Counted from the first letter of the stretch, positions 43,610 through 54,152 are shown. The stretch: 64,000 bases of DNA from Bacteroidota bacterium (GCA_026391835.1 JAPLDF010000068.1:1-64000); one strand, 5' to 3'. Numbers and translations are program-made. Notes: a model not told the origin generated them from the letters alone.

Positions 43610-46060
43610 TTATCTTATTGTTTTCCCGAAATAGCGACGTATCTCCCAAAGCACCATGCCGATGAGAAGAACCAGCAATACCATTGAACTTACCAGGGAT
43701 ACCTTCTCACCAACCGCATAAACCACGGGCTCAAACCTGAACTCGAGTTTGTGTGCACCGGCAGGCAATACCATTGCCCTTAATACGTAATTGGCCCTGA
43801 AATGCGGGGTAAGCCTGCCGTCGACATAGGCATTCCAGCCTTTGGGGTACCATATCTCGGAAAATACAGCCAAGCCGTTGTTGCTTGTATTGTATTGGTA
43901 TACCAGCCTGTTGGGGGCATATGTTTCAAGCCGGATCCTGTCGCTGGTATCACGTCCACCGGTGAATCCTTTGAGCTGGTCACTGAATTGCCTGTCGACA
44001 ATGGCAATTGAATCGGGACGGAAACCTGTCAGCGACGCCAGCTCCTCATCGGCACCTGCCGCCAGTTTTACATTTTGTACAAACCACGCGCTGCCAAGGG
44101 CTCCGGGGTTCAACTGAACCTGGGGTTGCCTGTCCTTATCAGGAACAATGAAATACTTCGTGTTGAGCATGTTGAGCACCGCCATGTTGTTGTTGCTGAT
44201 GTGCCGGTCCCATAGCTCCTGGTACCGCCGCATTTTAACCCCGCTGTATCCGCCAAGCGATTTGTGAAAGTAGGAGGTCGCCGGATCGATGAAAGGATTT
44301 TGGGAAGAGAGGTTGAATACCCGGTAGTCGGGGTCTGTGTCGCGCAGGATCTGCTGATCAGCCTGGGTAGGTTCATACGGCACTTCAAGTGTTGAAGCCG
44401 GGGCGAAGCTGTCGCTGTTCAGATACCTTTTATTCACGGTGAACATGTCGGCAAGAATGAGCAGGGCAAGAACCGGAAACAAATATTTCTTCTGTACTTT
44501 CCCAAAATTCACACCGATCAGGAGAAGGGCGGCAAAGGTGATAAAGGCGAAGCTTCGTATGGCATCTCCGCGAAGCAGGCTCAAACGGTCGCCCCTGACT
44601 GCCGACATGAACCAGTCGGGATACTGACGGGAGAGTTCGGCGTCGTTTGGCCCCGTAAAGTTGAAAAACAAACCAGGAAAAAACGCGAACAGGAGGCCTA
44701 CTCCTGCAGTCAGCAAAAAGGCTGCCTGCAGCCCGCGAAGATTTCTTTTTTTTTCGCCGGGTGTTTCGAGAAACTCTTTTACAGCAAGAATTCCCAGCAG
44801 GGGCATGCAGAATTCGGCAATGACAAGGATCATGGTTACCGCCCTGAACTTATTATACCCGGGAAAATAGTCGAGAAAAAGGTTGGTTGCGGCCATGAAG
44901 TTATGCCCCCATGCGAGGATGACGGAAAGCAGGGTGGCCGAAAGCAGCCACCACTTCAGGGGGCCCCTGACAATGAAAAGCCCCATGAAAAAGAGGAAAC
45001 AGACTATCGCGCCGACATATACCGGGCCGGAAGTACTCGGCTGTTTTCCCCAATAATAGAGGAAAGAAACCGGCTGGCTGGTAAATTGCCGGATAGTTCC
45101 AGGATCGACACCGTTTTCCTGCATTGCCTTCACCACCTCCGAATTTTCCTTTACCCTTGCCCCTGAAGCGCCTCCATAAATATCGGGAATCAACAGTGTC
45201 ATGGTTTCTGGGATGCCATAACTCCAGTGTGTTGCGTAATCACGGTCAATGCCGGCTGTCCGGTTCTGCTTGTCAGTTGCCAGTTCCGATTTCCCCCTCA
45301 CGGTATATTTGGTGTATTCAAGGGTCGCCCATAATGTCGTGATGTTGGTGAGTACAGCGAATACCAGTGCCACCGACATCACCCCGCATGCGGCGGCAAA
45401 TGATCCGAACTCCTTCCTGCGGATTGCCCCGGCTAATTTAAAAATAAGGAGCAACAGGGCAATTATGGCGAGGTAATAGGTGATCTGGGGATGGTTTGCT
45501 TTTATTTCGAGCGACAGGAAAACTGCCGTAAGAATACCTCCCTGCCAGTATTTCTTCCGCAAAGTCAGGATCATTCCTGCGATGAGCGGGGCCATCCAGG
45601 CAATGGCATGCGCTTCGGAGTTGTGCCCCACATCAATGATGATAAAGAAGAAGGAGGAGAAGCCAAAAGCAAGCGCTCCTGCAATCGCAAGCCATGGGTC
45701 AACCTTCATGACCACCAGGAGAATGAAAAATCCGATGAAATAAAGGAAAATGGTGTTCGCGGGATGCGGCAGCCCGAGCGTGAGCATGGTATCAAGGTAA
45801 CCTGTCAGGTTGCCCGGGTAACGCGTTGATACCTGGTAGGCGGGCATCCCCCCGTACATCGAGTTGGTCCAGAGCGGCTCCTGGCCGGTTTTATCCCTGA
45901 AATCGGAGATCTCCTTAGATACTCCCTTGAAATTGATGATGTCATACTGGTATATCTTTTTGCCTTCGAGCAACGGATAGAGGTATGCCAGGGTGATGAC
46001 AAGAAAAATGAGCACTGCTGCGCCATATGGCAATATATTCCTGAATTGTATTTTATTCAT
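43610..46060 (-). CDS. YfhO-type polytopic membrane protein
   Basis: 816 residues with about a dozen hydrophobic segments in the first 540 (ILPYGAAVLIFLVITLAYLYPLL...), then a periplasmic part (SLGGYSGVKMRRYQELWD, YPKGWNAYVDG) and a final helix. This is the YfhO family (bacterial membrane protein, GT-C glycosyltransferase-like), linked in other phyla to lipoteichoic-acid glycosylation; its role in Bacteroidota is unknown. Begins the non-regulon part of the window. Confidence 0.88.
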   Translation of the reverse strand: MNKIQFRNILPYGAAVLIFLVITLAYLYPLLEGKKIYQYDIINFKGVSKEISDFRDKTGQEPLWTNSMYGGMPAYQVSTRYPGNLTGYLDTMLTLGLPHPANTIFLYFIGFFILLVVMKVDPWLAIAGALAFGFSSFFFIIIDVGHNSEAHAIAWMAPLIAGMILTLRKKYWQGGILTAVFLSLEIKANHPQITYYLAIIALLLLIFKLAGAIRRKEFGSFAAACGVMSVALVFAVLTNITTLWATLEYTKYTVRGKSELATDKQNRTAGIDRDYATHWSYGIPETMTLLIPDIYGGASGARVKENSEVVKAMQENGVDPGTIRQFTSQPVSFLYYWGKQPSTSGPVYVGAIVCFLFFMGLFIVRGPLKWWLLSATLLSVILAWGHNFMAATNLFLDYFPGYNKFRAVTMILVIAEFCMPLLGILAVKEFLETPGEKKRNLRGLQAAFLLTAGVGLLFAFFPGLFFNFTGPNDAELSRQYPDWFMSAVRGDRLSLLRGDAIRSFAFITFAALLLIGVNFGKVQKKYLFPVLALLILADMFTVNKRYLNSDSFAPASTLEVPYEPTQADQQILRDTDPDYRVFNLSSQNPFIDPATSYFHKSLGGYSGVKMRRYQELWDRHISNNNMAVLNMLNTKYFIVPDKDRQPQVQLNPGALGSAWFVQNVKLAAGADEELASLTGFRPDSIAIVDRQFSDQLKGFTGGRDTSDRIRLETYAPNRLVYQYNTSNNGLAVFSEIWYPKGWNAYVDGRLTPHFRANYVLRAMVLPAGAHKLEFRFEPVVYAVGEKVSLVSSMVLLVLLIGMVLWEIRRYFGKTIR

Positions 46061-46119
46061 TTGAAATCGGATGAAGATTTGGAAAATGGTTGTTTCAGGT
46101 GGTTCGGATCAGGCCATGG

Positions 46120-47097
46120 CTAAGATGCAGGATCGCCCCAGTGCGTGCTTCGCCATGTTCCCTGCTGTTCCTGGGTGAGAAATGTCCAGGCGAGGATCCG
46201 GCTCGATTTATTTCCCTGCCCCATCGGAATGGTTTTAACTTCAACTGCTTTCTCCTTCTCGAGTGCCAGGTAAAAACCTTTCAGATGGGACTGTTTTGAA
46301 ACCAGGGTTGAAAACCAAAAACATGATTCAGCAAAAAACTTACTCTGGCGGATCATGTCGCGGATAAATTTCTCCTCGCCTCCCTTGCACCACAGTTCGT
46401 TGTTCCGGCCTCCAAAGTTCAGGACGGCCCCGGCAGCTTTCTCATCGTTTAAATTACTCAATTTCAACATGGTGCCCGAGGTAGCTTCTGCCAGCGATGC
46501 ATGAAAGGGAGGATTGCATATTGTCAGGTCAAAATACTCCTCTTTTTGTATGACGCCAAAAAAAATATCATTGGGTTGCGGTTGCAGCCGGAATTCAATA
46601 TTTCCTGCTAAGACCGGATTCAGTTCCACAATTTGCTTTGCAGCTTCGATGGCAATGGGATCGATGTCGGACCCGGTAAACGACCAGCCATATTCCCTGT
46701 TCCCAATGACCGGGTAAACGCAATTTGCACCGGTTCCGATATCAAGGCATTTGATTTTTTGACCGGCCGGGATTTTCCCATAGTTTTTGCTGCACAGCAA
46801 GTCGGCCATGTGATGGATATAATCTGCCCTGCCCGGGATGGGGGGGCACAAATACCCGGCCGGGATATCCCAGAAGCCCAGGCCGTAAAAGTGCAGGAGC
46901 AGTGCCTTGTTAAGGACCTTTACCGCCTCAGGATCAGAAAAATCAATTGATTCGTCATCATACATGTTCAACTTCACATACGGGGCCATTTCCGGGCAAC
47001 TTACAATCAATTGTTTGAAATCGTAGCGCTCACGATGTTTGTTTCGCGGGTGCAACCTCGTTTTTTCTTTTGGGTGTTCTCTCTTTGGTTTTGGCAT
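46120..47097 (-). CDS. rlmF: 23S rRNA (adenine1618-N6)-methyltransferase RlmF
   Basis: 325 residues. Basic N-terminus (KREHPKEKTRLHPRNKHRERYDF, in parts), then SAM-dependent methyltransferase core with LDIGTGANCVYPVIG, SDIDPIAIEAA and the catalytic DLTICNPPFHAS (NPPF). The 'LHPRNxHxxRYDF' start is characteristic of RlmF, which methylates A1618 of 23S rRNA. Normal length. Confidence 0.93.
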   Translation of the reverse strand: MPKPKREHPKEKTRLHPRNKHRERYDFKQLIVSCPEMAPYVKLNMYDDESIDFSDPEAVKVLNKALLLHFYGLGFWDIPAGYLCPPIPGRADYIHHMADLLCSKNYGKIPAGQKIKCLDIGTGANCVYPVIGNREYGWSFTGSDIDPIAIEAAKQIVELNPVLAGNIEFRLQPQPNDIFFGVIQKEEYFDLTICNPPFHASLAEATSGTMLKLSNLNDEKAAGAVLNFGGRNNELWCKGGEEKFIRDMIRQSKFFAESCFWFSTLVSKQSHLKGFYLALEKEKAVEVKTIPMGQGNKSSRILAWTFLTQEQQGTWRSTHWGDPAS

Positions 47098-47147
47098 GAA
47101 AATTCAGTCAATAATTTTATGAGTGTTGGATAGAGTCTGTTAAAAAT

Positions 47148-48410
47148 TTATTCAGTTATCACCAACTTTTGTACCTCAACGATGCTGTTGCCCCGGATGA
47201 GTTTAACAAAATAGACCCCTCTTTTTATCCCGGATAAATCGAGGGTGTTGGAGTGCCCGGGTTCCCTGGCTGTATATAATATTCTTCCCCTGATATCCGA
47301 GATTTCAATGGTTAATGCAGCCACGTCAATATTTGTCAGTTCAATTTTCAGGATACCCGGGGACGCCGGATTCGGGAACATTTTGAAAAAGTGGTCATTG
47401 TTCAGTTCGCCCACACCCACAAAAGTTCCCCCGTCAGTAGTTTTTAAAATGTTATTTCCGCTCAGGGCATAGCCAATGCTGTCGGTGACAAAAACGATGT
47501 CCGAATATGCGATCCCGACCAGCGATGGTGGATTCCAGTTATCAAAACTTGTCGACCAGTTCTGGCCGTAGTCGGTTGTTTTGGATATTTCTATCATGCA
47601 ATCCCCGTTTGTTGTGCAATCGGAGAATATGGTAAAACCGAGGCTGTCGTTCTGAAAATACAATCTTGAAAACCCCTGGCTGCCCAATCCCGGGTAGAAA
47701 TTTGTCCAATTGACATTATCTGTTGTTTTATAGATCTGGTCAGCCCCGAACATATAATCATACACCGAGCCTGCCAAAAAATAGACGCAGTTGCCGGTAA
47801 TCGTAACTGAATACAGGTCTTTTGTCGTGGCAATGCTTACCGGGTTCCAATTACCCCCGCCATCTGTGGTTTTGAATAAAGTACCCGCGTTTCCGGCGAT
47901 AAAGCCTGTATTTGCATCCCGGAAAGCAATACTGTTCAACTGCTTCTGCGTTAAACCGCCATTGTTCAACCAGGTACTTCCACCATCCTGCGAATTAAGG
48001 ATCACCCCGCTGTCCCCGACAACCCATACATTCCCTGCAGCCTTGATAAACAAAGAAAACAAATCTTTCGTCGTGCCTGAAGCCATCAGGGTCCAGGTTG
48101 TTCCCCCGTCGGTGGTTTTAATAATGGTGCCATGGTGTCCGACTGCATAGCCGGTATTCGTGTTGACGAATGCAACGTCAAAGAATGATTCTGCAACCCC
48201 AGTGTTTTGCACCACCCAGGAGCTCCCGCCATCCATGGTTTTTACAAACTTTCCCTGGTCGGAAATTACATAAACAATATCCCCTGATATTGCATAAATG
48301 GCTCCAAACTGGTTGTTCGCCAGGTTTGAATTCTGGTATTGCCAGCCTTGCTGCGCAGATAATTGACCAAAGATGGCAATCAGGATACAGAAAAGAATGG
48401 TCGGTTTCAT
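47148..48410 (-). CDS. Secreted Ycf48-like repeat protein with T9SS sorting domain
   Basis: 420 residues. Signal peptide (MKPTILFCILIAIFGQLSA), then about six beta-propeller repeats with TTDGGTTW or SQDGGSTW Asp-box-like motifs as in Ycf48/sialidase-like propellers, then a type A T9SS C-terminal domain (FKMFPNPASPGILKIEL ... GVYFVKLIRG). It is exported by the type IX system and either released or surface bound. Ligand unknown. Confidence 0.9.
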   Translation of the reverse strand: MKPTILFCILIAIFGQLSAQQGWQYQNSNLANNQFGAIYAISGDIVYVISDQGKFVKTMDGGSSWVVQNTGVAESFFDVAFVNTNTGYAVGHHGTIIKTTDGGTTWTLMASGTTKDLFSLFIKAAGNVWVVGDSGVILNSQDGGSTWLNNGGLTQKQLNSIAFRDANTGFIAGNAGTLFKTTDGGGNWNPVSIATTKDLYSVTITGNCVYFLAGSVYDYMFGADQIYKTTDNVNWTNFYPGLGSQGFSRLYFQNDSLGFTIFSDCTTNGDCMIEISKTTDYGQNWSTSFDNWNPPSLVGIAYSDIVFVTDSIGYALSGNNILKTTDGGTFVGVGELNNDHFFKMFPNPASPGILKIELTNIDVAALTIEISDIRGRILYTAREPGHSNTLDLSGIKRGVYFVKLIRGNSIVEVQKLVITE

Positions 48411-48655
48411 ACGGATGGTTTAAAGGTGGTTAATAAATTAAAAATCAGCAGAACATTGTTTTACAACAACATATACTAAATACTTTTTTTTATTTTCCAG
48501 CTTTTGCTTTCAAGAAGTTCATTTATGCTTGATGGCAACATGGCTTCTACGTATAAGGCAACAATCCTCAATGAGTGCCATAACAATCAGTCGAAGTAAA
48601 CAATCCAAAAATAGGTAAAAAAATGATGCTGCCGGTTGAAAAGATTCAGAGGCTG

Positions 48656-49981
48656 TTAATTTTCGATTATGATTTTTCGTTTGGCCAGGGTTGTTCCGCT
48701 AAAAACGCAAATCACGTATATACCTGTTGAACAGGATGATAAATCCATCTGAACTGATGCTTTTCCGTTTGATGGATGATCCTGCCTGATGGTGTTATCA
48801 CCGGTGGAAACCCTCACTCCCTGTGCATTGAACACTTCAGCACCCTCTATTGCCCTGTTGCCTGAAATTGTAAATTTTCCATTATTTGGATTGGGATAAA
48901 CAGCTATACCGTCATCAGGAGCAGCCAGGTCATCAATGCCAACTATGGTATGAAAATAATAGAAGGTACTGTCGCCGCTGATTACGACGGTGCCGGTATT
49001 ATCCCACTGAATGAATGATCCGGTTAGGGTGAAATTGTTGGAATCGTAAGTATAGCTGTTTTCAGATGAGTTGATCCAGGCACTGTCGTTCCAGGATTGG
49101 TTCAATTCGTTTACCAGGTTGTTGCTGCCGTCGTAAGTATCGGTGAATTGCCAGCTGTTTACCCAGGCGCTGCCGTTCCAGCTCACAAAAATGCCGCTTG
49201 TCCGGTTATTATTCACATCATAGGTGTAGGTACATTGCAAGGAGTTTTCCCAGGAGGTGCCGGTCCAGTTTTGTGCCAGGTAACCTGTCTGATTATTGCC
49301 CGGATCATAGGTATACAGATACTGCCATGAATTTTCCCAGGAGGTGCCGTTCCAGTTCATGGATAAGCCATTGGTAAGATTGTTGCCGGCATCATAGGTA
49401 TAAACACCAAGCGCGGAATTCTCCCATGCGGATCCGCTCCATATCTGCCCTGTATCAGAGGCAAGGTTATTTCCGGGATCGTAGGTATAGGCATACCGCC
49501 AGGAATTCTCCCAGGCATTGTTGCTCCATACCTGGCCGACATCATTTATGCGGTTATTGCTTAAGTCGTAGGTAGCTGTGTATTTTGATGAATTCTCCCA
49601 GGTACTGCCGTTCCAGCTTTGTTCAGTCTGGCTTGTCTGGTTGTCATTGCCATCATATGTGGCGCTGCATTGTGAAAAATTAACCCAGACATTGCCGGTA
49701 TGGGTTTGGACTATTTCATGTATAAGGTTATGCCGGGAATCATACACCATGTCAATGGTCCTGTAATTATTCTGCCAATCCTGCGTGAGCGTATCCCATT
49801 GCCACTGGTAAATACTGTCATATATCGGGATGAGGGAGCGATCCGTTGCAGGGTTCGTTTGTCCATGAACCTTTTTCAACTGCACCGGTGAGGAATGACG
49901 CAGACCGGATGGAGGTGGATTTATTTGGGTAAAAGCATTGGCAGAGAATGCAAGAATCGTAAGGAGTAATGCTATTTTCAT
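48656..49981 (-). CDS. Secreted tandem-repeat protein with T9SS sorting domain
   Basis: 441 residues from ATG 49981 (MKIALLLTILAFSANAFTQ); ATG 50008 adds MRKKISSNK. After the signal peptide come about nine repeats of about 27 residues of the form WNGS-x-WENS-x2-Y-x-YTYD-x2-NN, starting near residue 70, then a T9SS type A domain (VYPNPNNGKFTISGN ... GIYVICVFSG). Repeats are probably beta structure. Function unknown, surface or secreted protein. Confidence 0.85.
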   Translation of the reverse strand: MKIALLLTILAFSANAFTQINPPPSGLRHSSPVQLKKVHGQTNPATDRSLIPIYDSIYQWQWDTLTQDWQNNYRTIDMVYDSRHNLIHEIVQTHTGNVWVNFSQCSATYDGNDNQTSQTEQSWNGSTWENSSKYTATYDLSNNRINDVGQVWSNNAWENSWRYAYTYDPGNNLASDTGQIWSGSAWENSALGVYTYDAGNNLTNGLSMNWNGTSWENSWQYLYTYDPGNNQTGYLAQNWTGTSWENSLQCTYTYDVNNNRTSGIFVSWNGSAWVNSWQFTDTYDGSNNLVNELNQSWNDSAWINSSENSYTYDSNNFTLTGSFIQWDNTGTVVISGDSTFYYFHTIVGIDDLAAPDDGIAVYPNPNNGKFTISGNRAIEGAEVFNAQGVRVSTGDNTIRQDHPSNGKASVQMDLSSCSTGIYVICVFSGTTLAKRKIIIEN

Positions 49982-50008
49982 TTTATTTGAGCTGATTTTT
50001 TTTCGCAT

Positions 50009-50378
50009 TTGTCACACCGGCATTTAACACCGCAAGGTACCTGTTTCCTGCACAACCTGTTGTTCAGGACAATGTTGCATTGCAGACCACTTCATGACAA
50101 CAAGGAAACTGTTAAAATTATTGTTATAGCAAAGATAGACATTATTCATTCCCGTAAGCATGTTCGTGAAATATTTCACAGATACTTATTATGGCAAACA
50201 CGCAGCCATAAAAAAACCATGGCCCTTCCAGGAAATTTGTGCATTTACCGTCCGCTTGTCCGCCCGTCCGCCCGTCCGCCTGTCCGCTTGTTCCCCCGTC
50301 CGCCTGTCCGCCTGTCCGCCTGTCCGCCCATATATTATTTTTTGTACCTTTACAACCTAATCTAAAACCATCTCTGTT
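50009..50378. other. 370-bp gene-free stretch with an octamer array and a promoter
   Basis: It separates two divergent T9SS genes. It holds the GTCCGCCY octamer array (50250-50329) and, for the + gene, a likely -7 box TACCTTTA (50345-50352). No other gene is supported; the 118-residue frame at 50009 runs through the array. Confidence 0.65.
50250..50329. repeat. GTCCGCCY octamer tandem array
   Basis: About ten tandem units of GTCCGCCT, GTCCGCCC or GTCCGCTT. The reverse complement AGGCGGAC recurs at 54057-54075 behind the same gene, so the arrays flank it in inverted orientation. Confidence 0.88.
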
Positions 50379-53300
50379 ATGAGAAGAACCTTACTCTTCT
50401 TTGCCGGACTTTTACTCATTGTTATGGCTGCAAGAACACAGACCATCCTTCAGCCACAGGCAAATGACACGGCCAATTACCCGTATTGGATCCAGATGAT
50501 GCAGGATCCTGATGCCAATTTTTTCCAGACACAACGCGCATTCAGTACCTACTGGAAAGACCGTGAAATTGTCAGGAGCCATGGCTGGAAGGTTTTCAAA
50601 CGCTGGGAGTACATGATGCAGAGCAGGGTACTGCCCGATGGCAGCCGCCGCGCACCTGATGAGACCTTCAAGGCATATGCTAGTTTTGCAAAAAACGTCC
50701 GTTCAACAAGTGGTTCATGGGTAAACCTCGGCCCATCACAAATTCCTGCACCGGGACCGGCCGGGTATGAAGGACTGGGCCGGGTCAATGTCGTCGGGTT
50801 CCACCCGACCGACCCGAATAAAATATATGTCGGGGCACCTGCCGGTGGTTTATGGCAGTCGGCCGACGGTGGCAATACATGGGTGACACACACCGATACG
50901 ATGCCCACCCTGGGTGTTTCGGCAATTGCAGTTGATTATTCAAACCCTGATAACATCTTGATCGGCACCGGTGACCGCGATGCGGGGGATGCTCCCGGGC
51001 TTGGTGTATTTAAAAGCGCCAATGGGGGCCTTTCATGGTCGCCTTCGTCAACAGGCATGGGCAATAAAACAGTCGGCCGCATGATCCAGGATCCGACCAA
51101 TGCGCTGATTTTTCTCGCTGCCACCAGTGGCGGGGTTTTCCGTTCAACCGACGGGGGAACGACCTGGGTAATCACCCAATCGGGCAATTTCAAAGATATT
51201 CATTTTAAAACCGATGATCCGAATACTGTTTATGCAGCTGCGGGAGCCGATTTTTACCGCTCTGCCAACAATGGGGTATCCTTTGTGAAAATTACCGCGG
51301 GGCTCACAGGCGGGCAGCGCGGCACAATCGCAGTAACTGCCGCCAATCCTGCTTATGTCTATTTTTTGCAGTCTGATGGCACCAGCGGATTCAAGGGGCT
51401 ATACCGTTCGTCGGATGCAGGACTTACCTTTACCACACGGTCAACCTCCCCGAATATCATGGACTGGTCGTGCGATGGCAGCGGAACCGGCGGCCAGGGC
51501 TGGTATGACCTGTCACTTGCGGCAGATCCGCTGAATGCCGAAACCATCTATACCGGCGGTGTGGATGTATGGAAATCAACAAACGGAGGCATGACCTGGG
51601 ACATTAATTCCCATTGGTATGGAGGATGTAGCGTTCCTTCTGTTCATGCCGACTGCCACTTCCTTGGTTACTCCCCTGTAAGCGGAAAACTCTATGCCGG
51701 TAACGACGGCGGATGCTGGGTAACCGCAAACGGCGGTACCAGCTGGACCGACCGGACTGTAGGAATGACCATAGGCCAGATTTACAAACTTGGGCAGTCG
51801 ATGACCATCAGGAACAAGGTGATCAACGGATTCCAGGATAACGGCTCATACACGTACACCCCCACCGGGTGGATTGCCACAGGAGGCGGTGATGGCATGG
51901 AATGCGCCATAGACTATGAGAATGCTGCCTATACCTACCACACAGTTTATTATGGCGACATCTATCGTAAGGTCAACAATGCCGCCGAAACACACATCGC
52001 CGGAAACGGCGTGAACGGCATCACCGAAGGCGGGGCATGGGTTACACCATTCTGCCTGAACAAGGCCGACCACAAGGGCATGTTCGCCGGCTATAAAAAC
52101 ATCTGGAGATGCACCAATGTGATCTCCTATCCCGTTTTATGGACCAAAATTTCAGATAACCTGGCCGGTTCCAATGGTTCCGATATGTCTGATATGGAGC
52201 AATCGACCGCCAATCCCAACATTCTCTATGCCGCCCGCTCCGACAACAAACTGTTCCGCAGCGATAACTGCCTGGCAGGTTCGCCTTCATGGGCGGATCT
52301 TTCAACCTACCTTCCTGCTTCCGGCACCCCGACCGATATTCACAGCCATCCGACGGACGAAAATATTGTCTACATCACCATGGGCACAGGTGTTTATAAA
52401 TCAGTCACCAGGGGACTTTCATGGACGAACATTACCGGTAACCTGCCTGCAATCCAGAAGAATGCCATTGTGTATTACAAAAATGCGCCTGAGGGGTTGT
52501 ATGTTGGAACCGATGCCGGCGTCTATTACAAAGACCAGACGACCACCGGCTGGATCCCGTTCAGCATCGGGTTGCCCGCAAACGCCCGCGTTACCGAACT
52601 TGAAATTTATTATGACAACGACTCAGTTTCGCAGGATGTCATCCACGGAAGCACCTACGGAAGAGGCTTGTGGGGTTCCGACATGTACCGAACAGCCCCG
52701 GCTGCCGACTTCACCACCAGCCACACACTTGTCCCCGTTGGCTGCGCCGTGGATTTTACCGATATCTCAACCGGGATACCTACCTTTTTCCAGTGGTCGT
52801 TCCAGGGAGGAACACCCGCTGTATCAAGCCTGAAAAATCCCGGAGATATCGTTTACAGCATCCCGGGAACATACCAGGTAAAACTCAAAGTGTGGAATGA
52901 ATTCGGATCAGATTCGATCACGAAAACAAACTACATCACCGTGAGCAATACGCTCCTGCCGGTAGTCGACTTTTCGGCTGATGAGCATGTGCTCTGCGGT
53001 ACGGATGTGGTTCATTTCACCGACAAATCCACGAACTGTCCGTCCGGCTGGGTATGGAACTTTACCCCAGGCACGGTCACCTTCCTTGATGGCACCTCAA
53101 ATATGAGCCAGAACCCGGTAGTACAGTTTACCGAAACAGGGTCCTACGAAGTTCAGCTCATCAGTTCAAATGGGGTAGGCTCTGAAATGCTTACACGGCC
53201 TGGTTACATCATAAAAGACGGGTATTCCCTGCCATTCCTGGAATCATTCGGTGCAGGCCTGGACGCCAAACACTGGCAGATTCAGAACCCCGACCTGGGA

Positions 53301-54044
53301 ATCACCTGGGATACCATTAGCGTTGGAGGCATCGCACCCGGTTCAAAAGCCATCTACATGGATTTTTTCAGCTATTCAACACTCAACAGGCGCGATCAGC
53401 TGATCAGTCCTGCCATCAACCTCACCGGTTACAGTTCGGTTACCCTCAGTTTCAGGCATGCCTACGAACAACGCGTTCGTAAAGATTCACTGATCGTGCG
53501 GATTTCAGATAATTGCGGCAGCACCTGGCAGCGTGTCTGGGGCATGGGCCCTGACGGGACCCCCCAGGTATTTGTAACCCATCCAAGCACCAACAATGCG
53601 TTTTATCCGCAATCTGCCGACGACTGGTGCGGTGGCACTTATGGTACCGGATGCTATGCGATCGATCTGACGCCATGGGCCGGCAACCAGAATGTCAAAC
53701 TTATGTTTGAGTCTTACAATCGCTTTGGAAACAACCTGTTTATCAATGACATCCAGGTCAACGGTCCTGTTGGCACACCCGACAGAATTAAGTTGAACCA
53801 GGTTGTCAGCATCTATCCAAATCCATCAAACGGGCAGTTCAGGCTGACCATCACCAACAGCCAGCCAATCGTGAATATGACGTTACTTAATCCCCAGGGA
53901 CAGGTGCTGTATGCCGACATTTTAGTTTCACAATCGGGGAACATCTCCAAACAACTTGATTTTTCAGGATTTGCGAAGGGGATTTACTTTATACGGCTGA
54001 CCGGGGCACAAACGACGAGTGTGGAGAAGGTTGTTATCAGGTAA
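50379..54044 (+). CDS. Large secreted propeller/PKD protein with T9SS sorting domain
   Basis: 1221 residues. Signal peptide (MRRTLLFFAGLLLIVMAART), a long region of VPS10/BNR sialidase-like repeats (SADGGNTW, STDGGTTW, SSDAGLTF, about 120-750), two PKD domains (about 765-935, with FQWSFQGGTP and PSGWVWNFTPG), a choice-of-anchor or MAM-like beta sandwich (LPFLESFGAGLDAKHWQI ...), and a type A T9SS domain (VSIYPNPSNGQFRLTI ... GIYFIRLTG). Exported by the type IX system; target glycan or protein unknown. Confidence 0.9.
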   Translation: MRRTLLFFAGLLLIVMAARTQTILQPQANDTANYPYWIQMMQDPDANFFQTQRAFSTYWKDREIVRSHGWKVFKRWEYMMQSRVLPDGSRRAPDETFKAYASFAKNVRSTSGSWVNLGPSQIPAPGPAGYEGLGRVNVVGFHPTDPNKIYVGAPAGGLWQSADGGNTWVTHTDTMPTLGVSAIAVDYSNPDNILIGTGDRDAGDAPGLGVFKSANGGLSWSPSSTGMGNKTVGRMIQDPTNALIFLAATSGGVFRSTDGGTTWVITQSGNFKDIHFKTDDPNTVYAAAGADFYRSANNGVSFVKITAGLTGGQRGTIAVTAANPAYVYFLQSDGTSGFKGLYRSSDAGLTFTTRSTSPNIMDWSCDGSGTGGQGWYDLSLAADPLNAETIYTGGVDVWKSTNGGMTWDINSHWYGGCSVPSVHADCHFLGYSPVSGKLYAGNDGGCWVTANGGTSWTDRTVGMTIGQIYKLGQSMTIRNKVINGFQDNGSYTYTPTGWIATGGGDGMECAIDYENAAYTYHTVYYGDIYRKVNNAAETHIAGNGVNGITEGGAWVTPFCLNKADHKGMFAGYKNIWRCTNVISYPVLWTKISDNLAGSNGSDMSDMEQSTANPNILYAARSDNKLFRSDNCLAGSPSWADLSTYLPASGTPTDIHSHPTDENIVYITMGTGVYKSVTRGLSWTNITGNLPAIQKNAIVYYKNAPEGLYVGTDAGVYYKDQTTTGWIPFSIGLPANARVTELEIYYDNDSVSQDVIHGSTYGRGLWGSDMYRTAPAADFTTSHTLVPVGCAVDFTDISTGIPTFFQWSFQGGTPAVSSLKNPGDIVYSIPGTYQVKLKVWNEFGSDSITKTNYITVSNTLLPVVDFSADEHVLCGTDVVHFTDKSTNCPSGWVWNFTPGTVTFLDGTSNMSQNPVVQFTETGSYEVQLISSNGVGSEMLTRPGYIIKDGYSLPFLESFGAGLDAKHWQIQNPDLGITWDTISVGGIAPGSKAIYMDFFSYSTLNRRDQLISPAINLTGYSSVTLSFRHAYEQRVRKDSLIVRISDNCGSTWQRVWGMGPDGTPQVFVTHPSTNNAFYPQSADDWCGGTYGTGCYAIDLTPWAGNQNVKLMFESYNRFGNNLFINDIQVNGPVGTPDRIKLNQVVSIYPNPSNGQFRLTITNSQPIVNMTLLNPQGQVLYADILVSQSGNISKQLDFSGFAKGIYFIRLTGAQTTSVEKVVIR

Positions 54045-54126
54045 ACGGGTAAACAGGCGGACAGGCGGACAGGCGAACTGGTAAACAGGTAAACAGGTAA
54101 ACAGGTAAACTGGTAAACTGGTGAAC
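54040..54126. repeat. AGGTAAAC/AGGCGGAC octamer tandem array
   Basis: About ten octamers: GGTAAACG, two to three GGCGGACA and then several GGTAAACA or GGTAAACT. The gene's stop codon TAA lies inside the first unit. The GGCGGACA part is the reverse complement of the array at 50250-50329. Confidence 0.88.
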
Positions 54127-54152
54127 GTCCCGGGAAAATTAATTTTAATAAA

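Noticed and set aside
50009-50365. 118-residue Pro/Arg-rich frame
   Set aside because: Half of it is the translated GTCCGCCY array.
50250-54126. Octamer arrays as a CRISPR
   Set aside because: Units are contiguous with no spacers and no cas genes occur.
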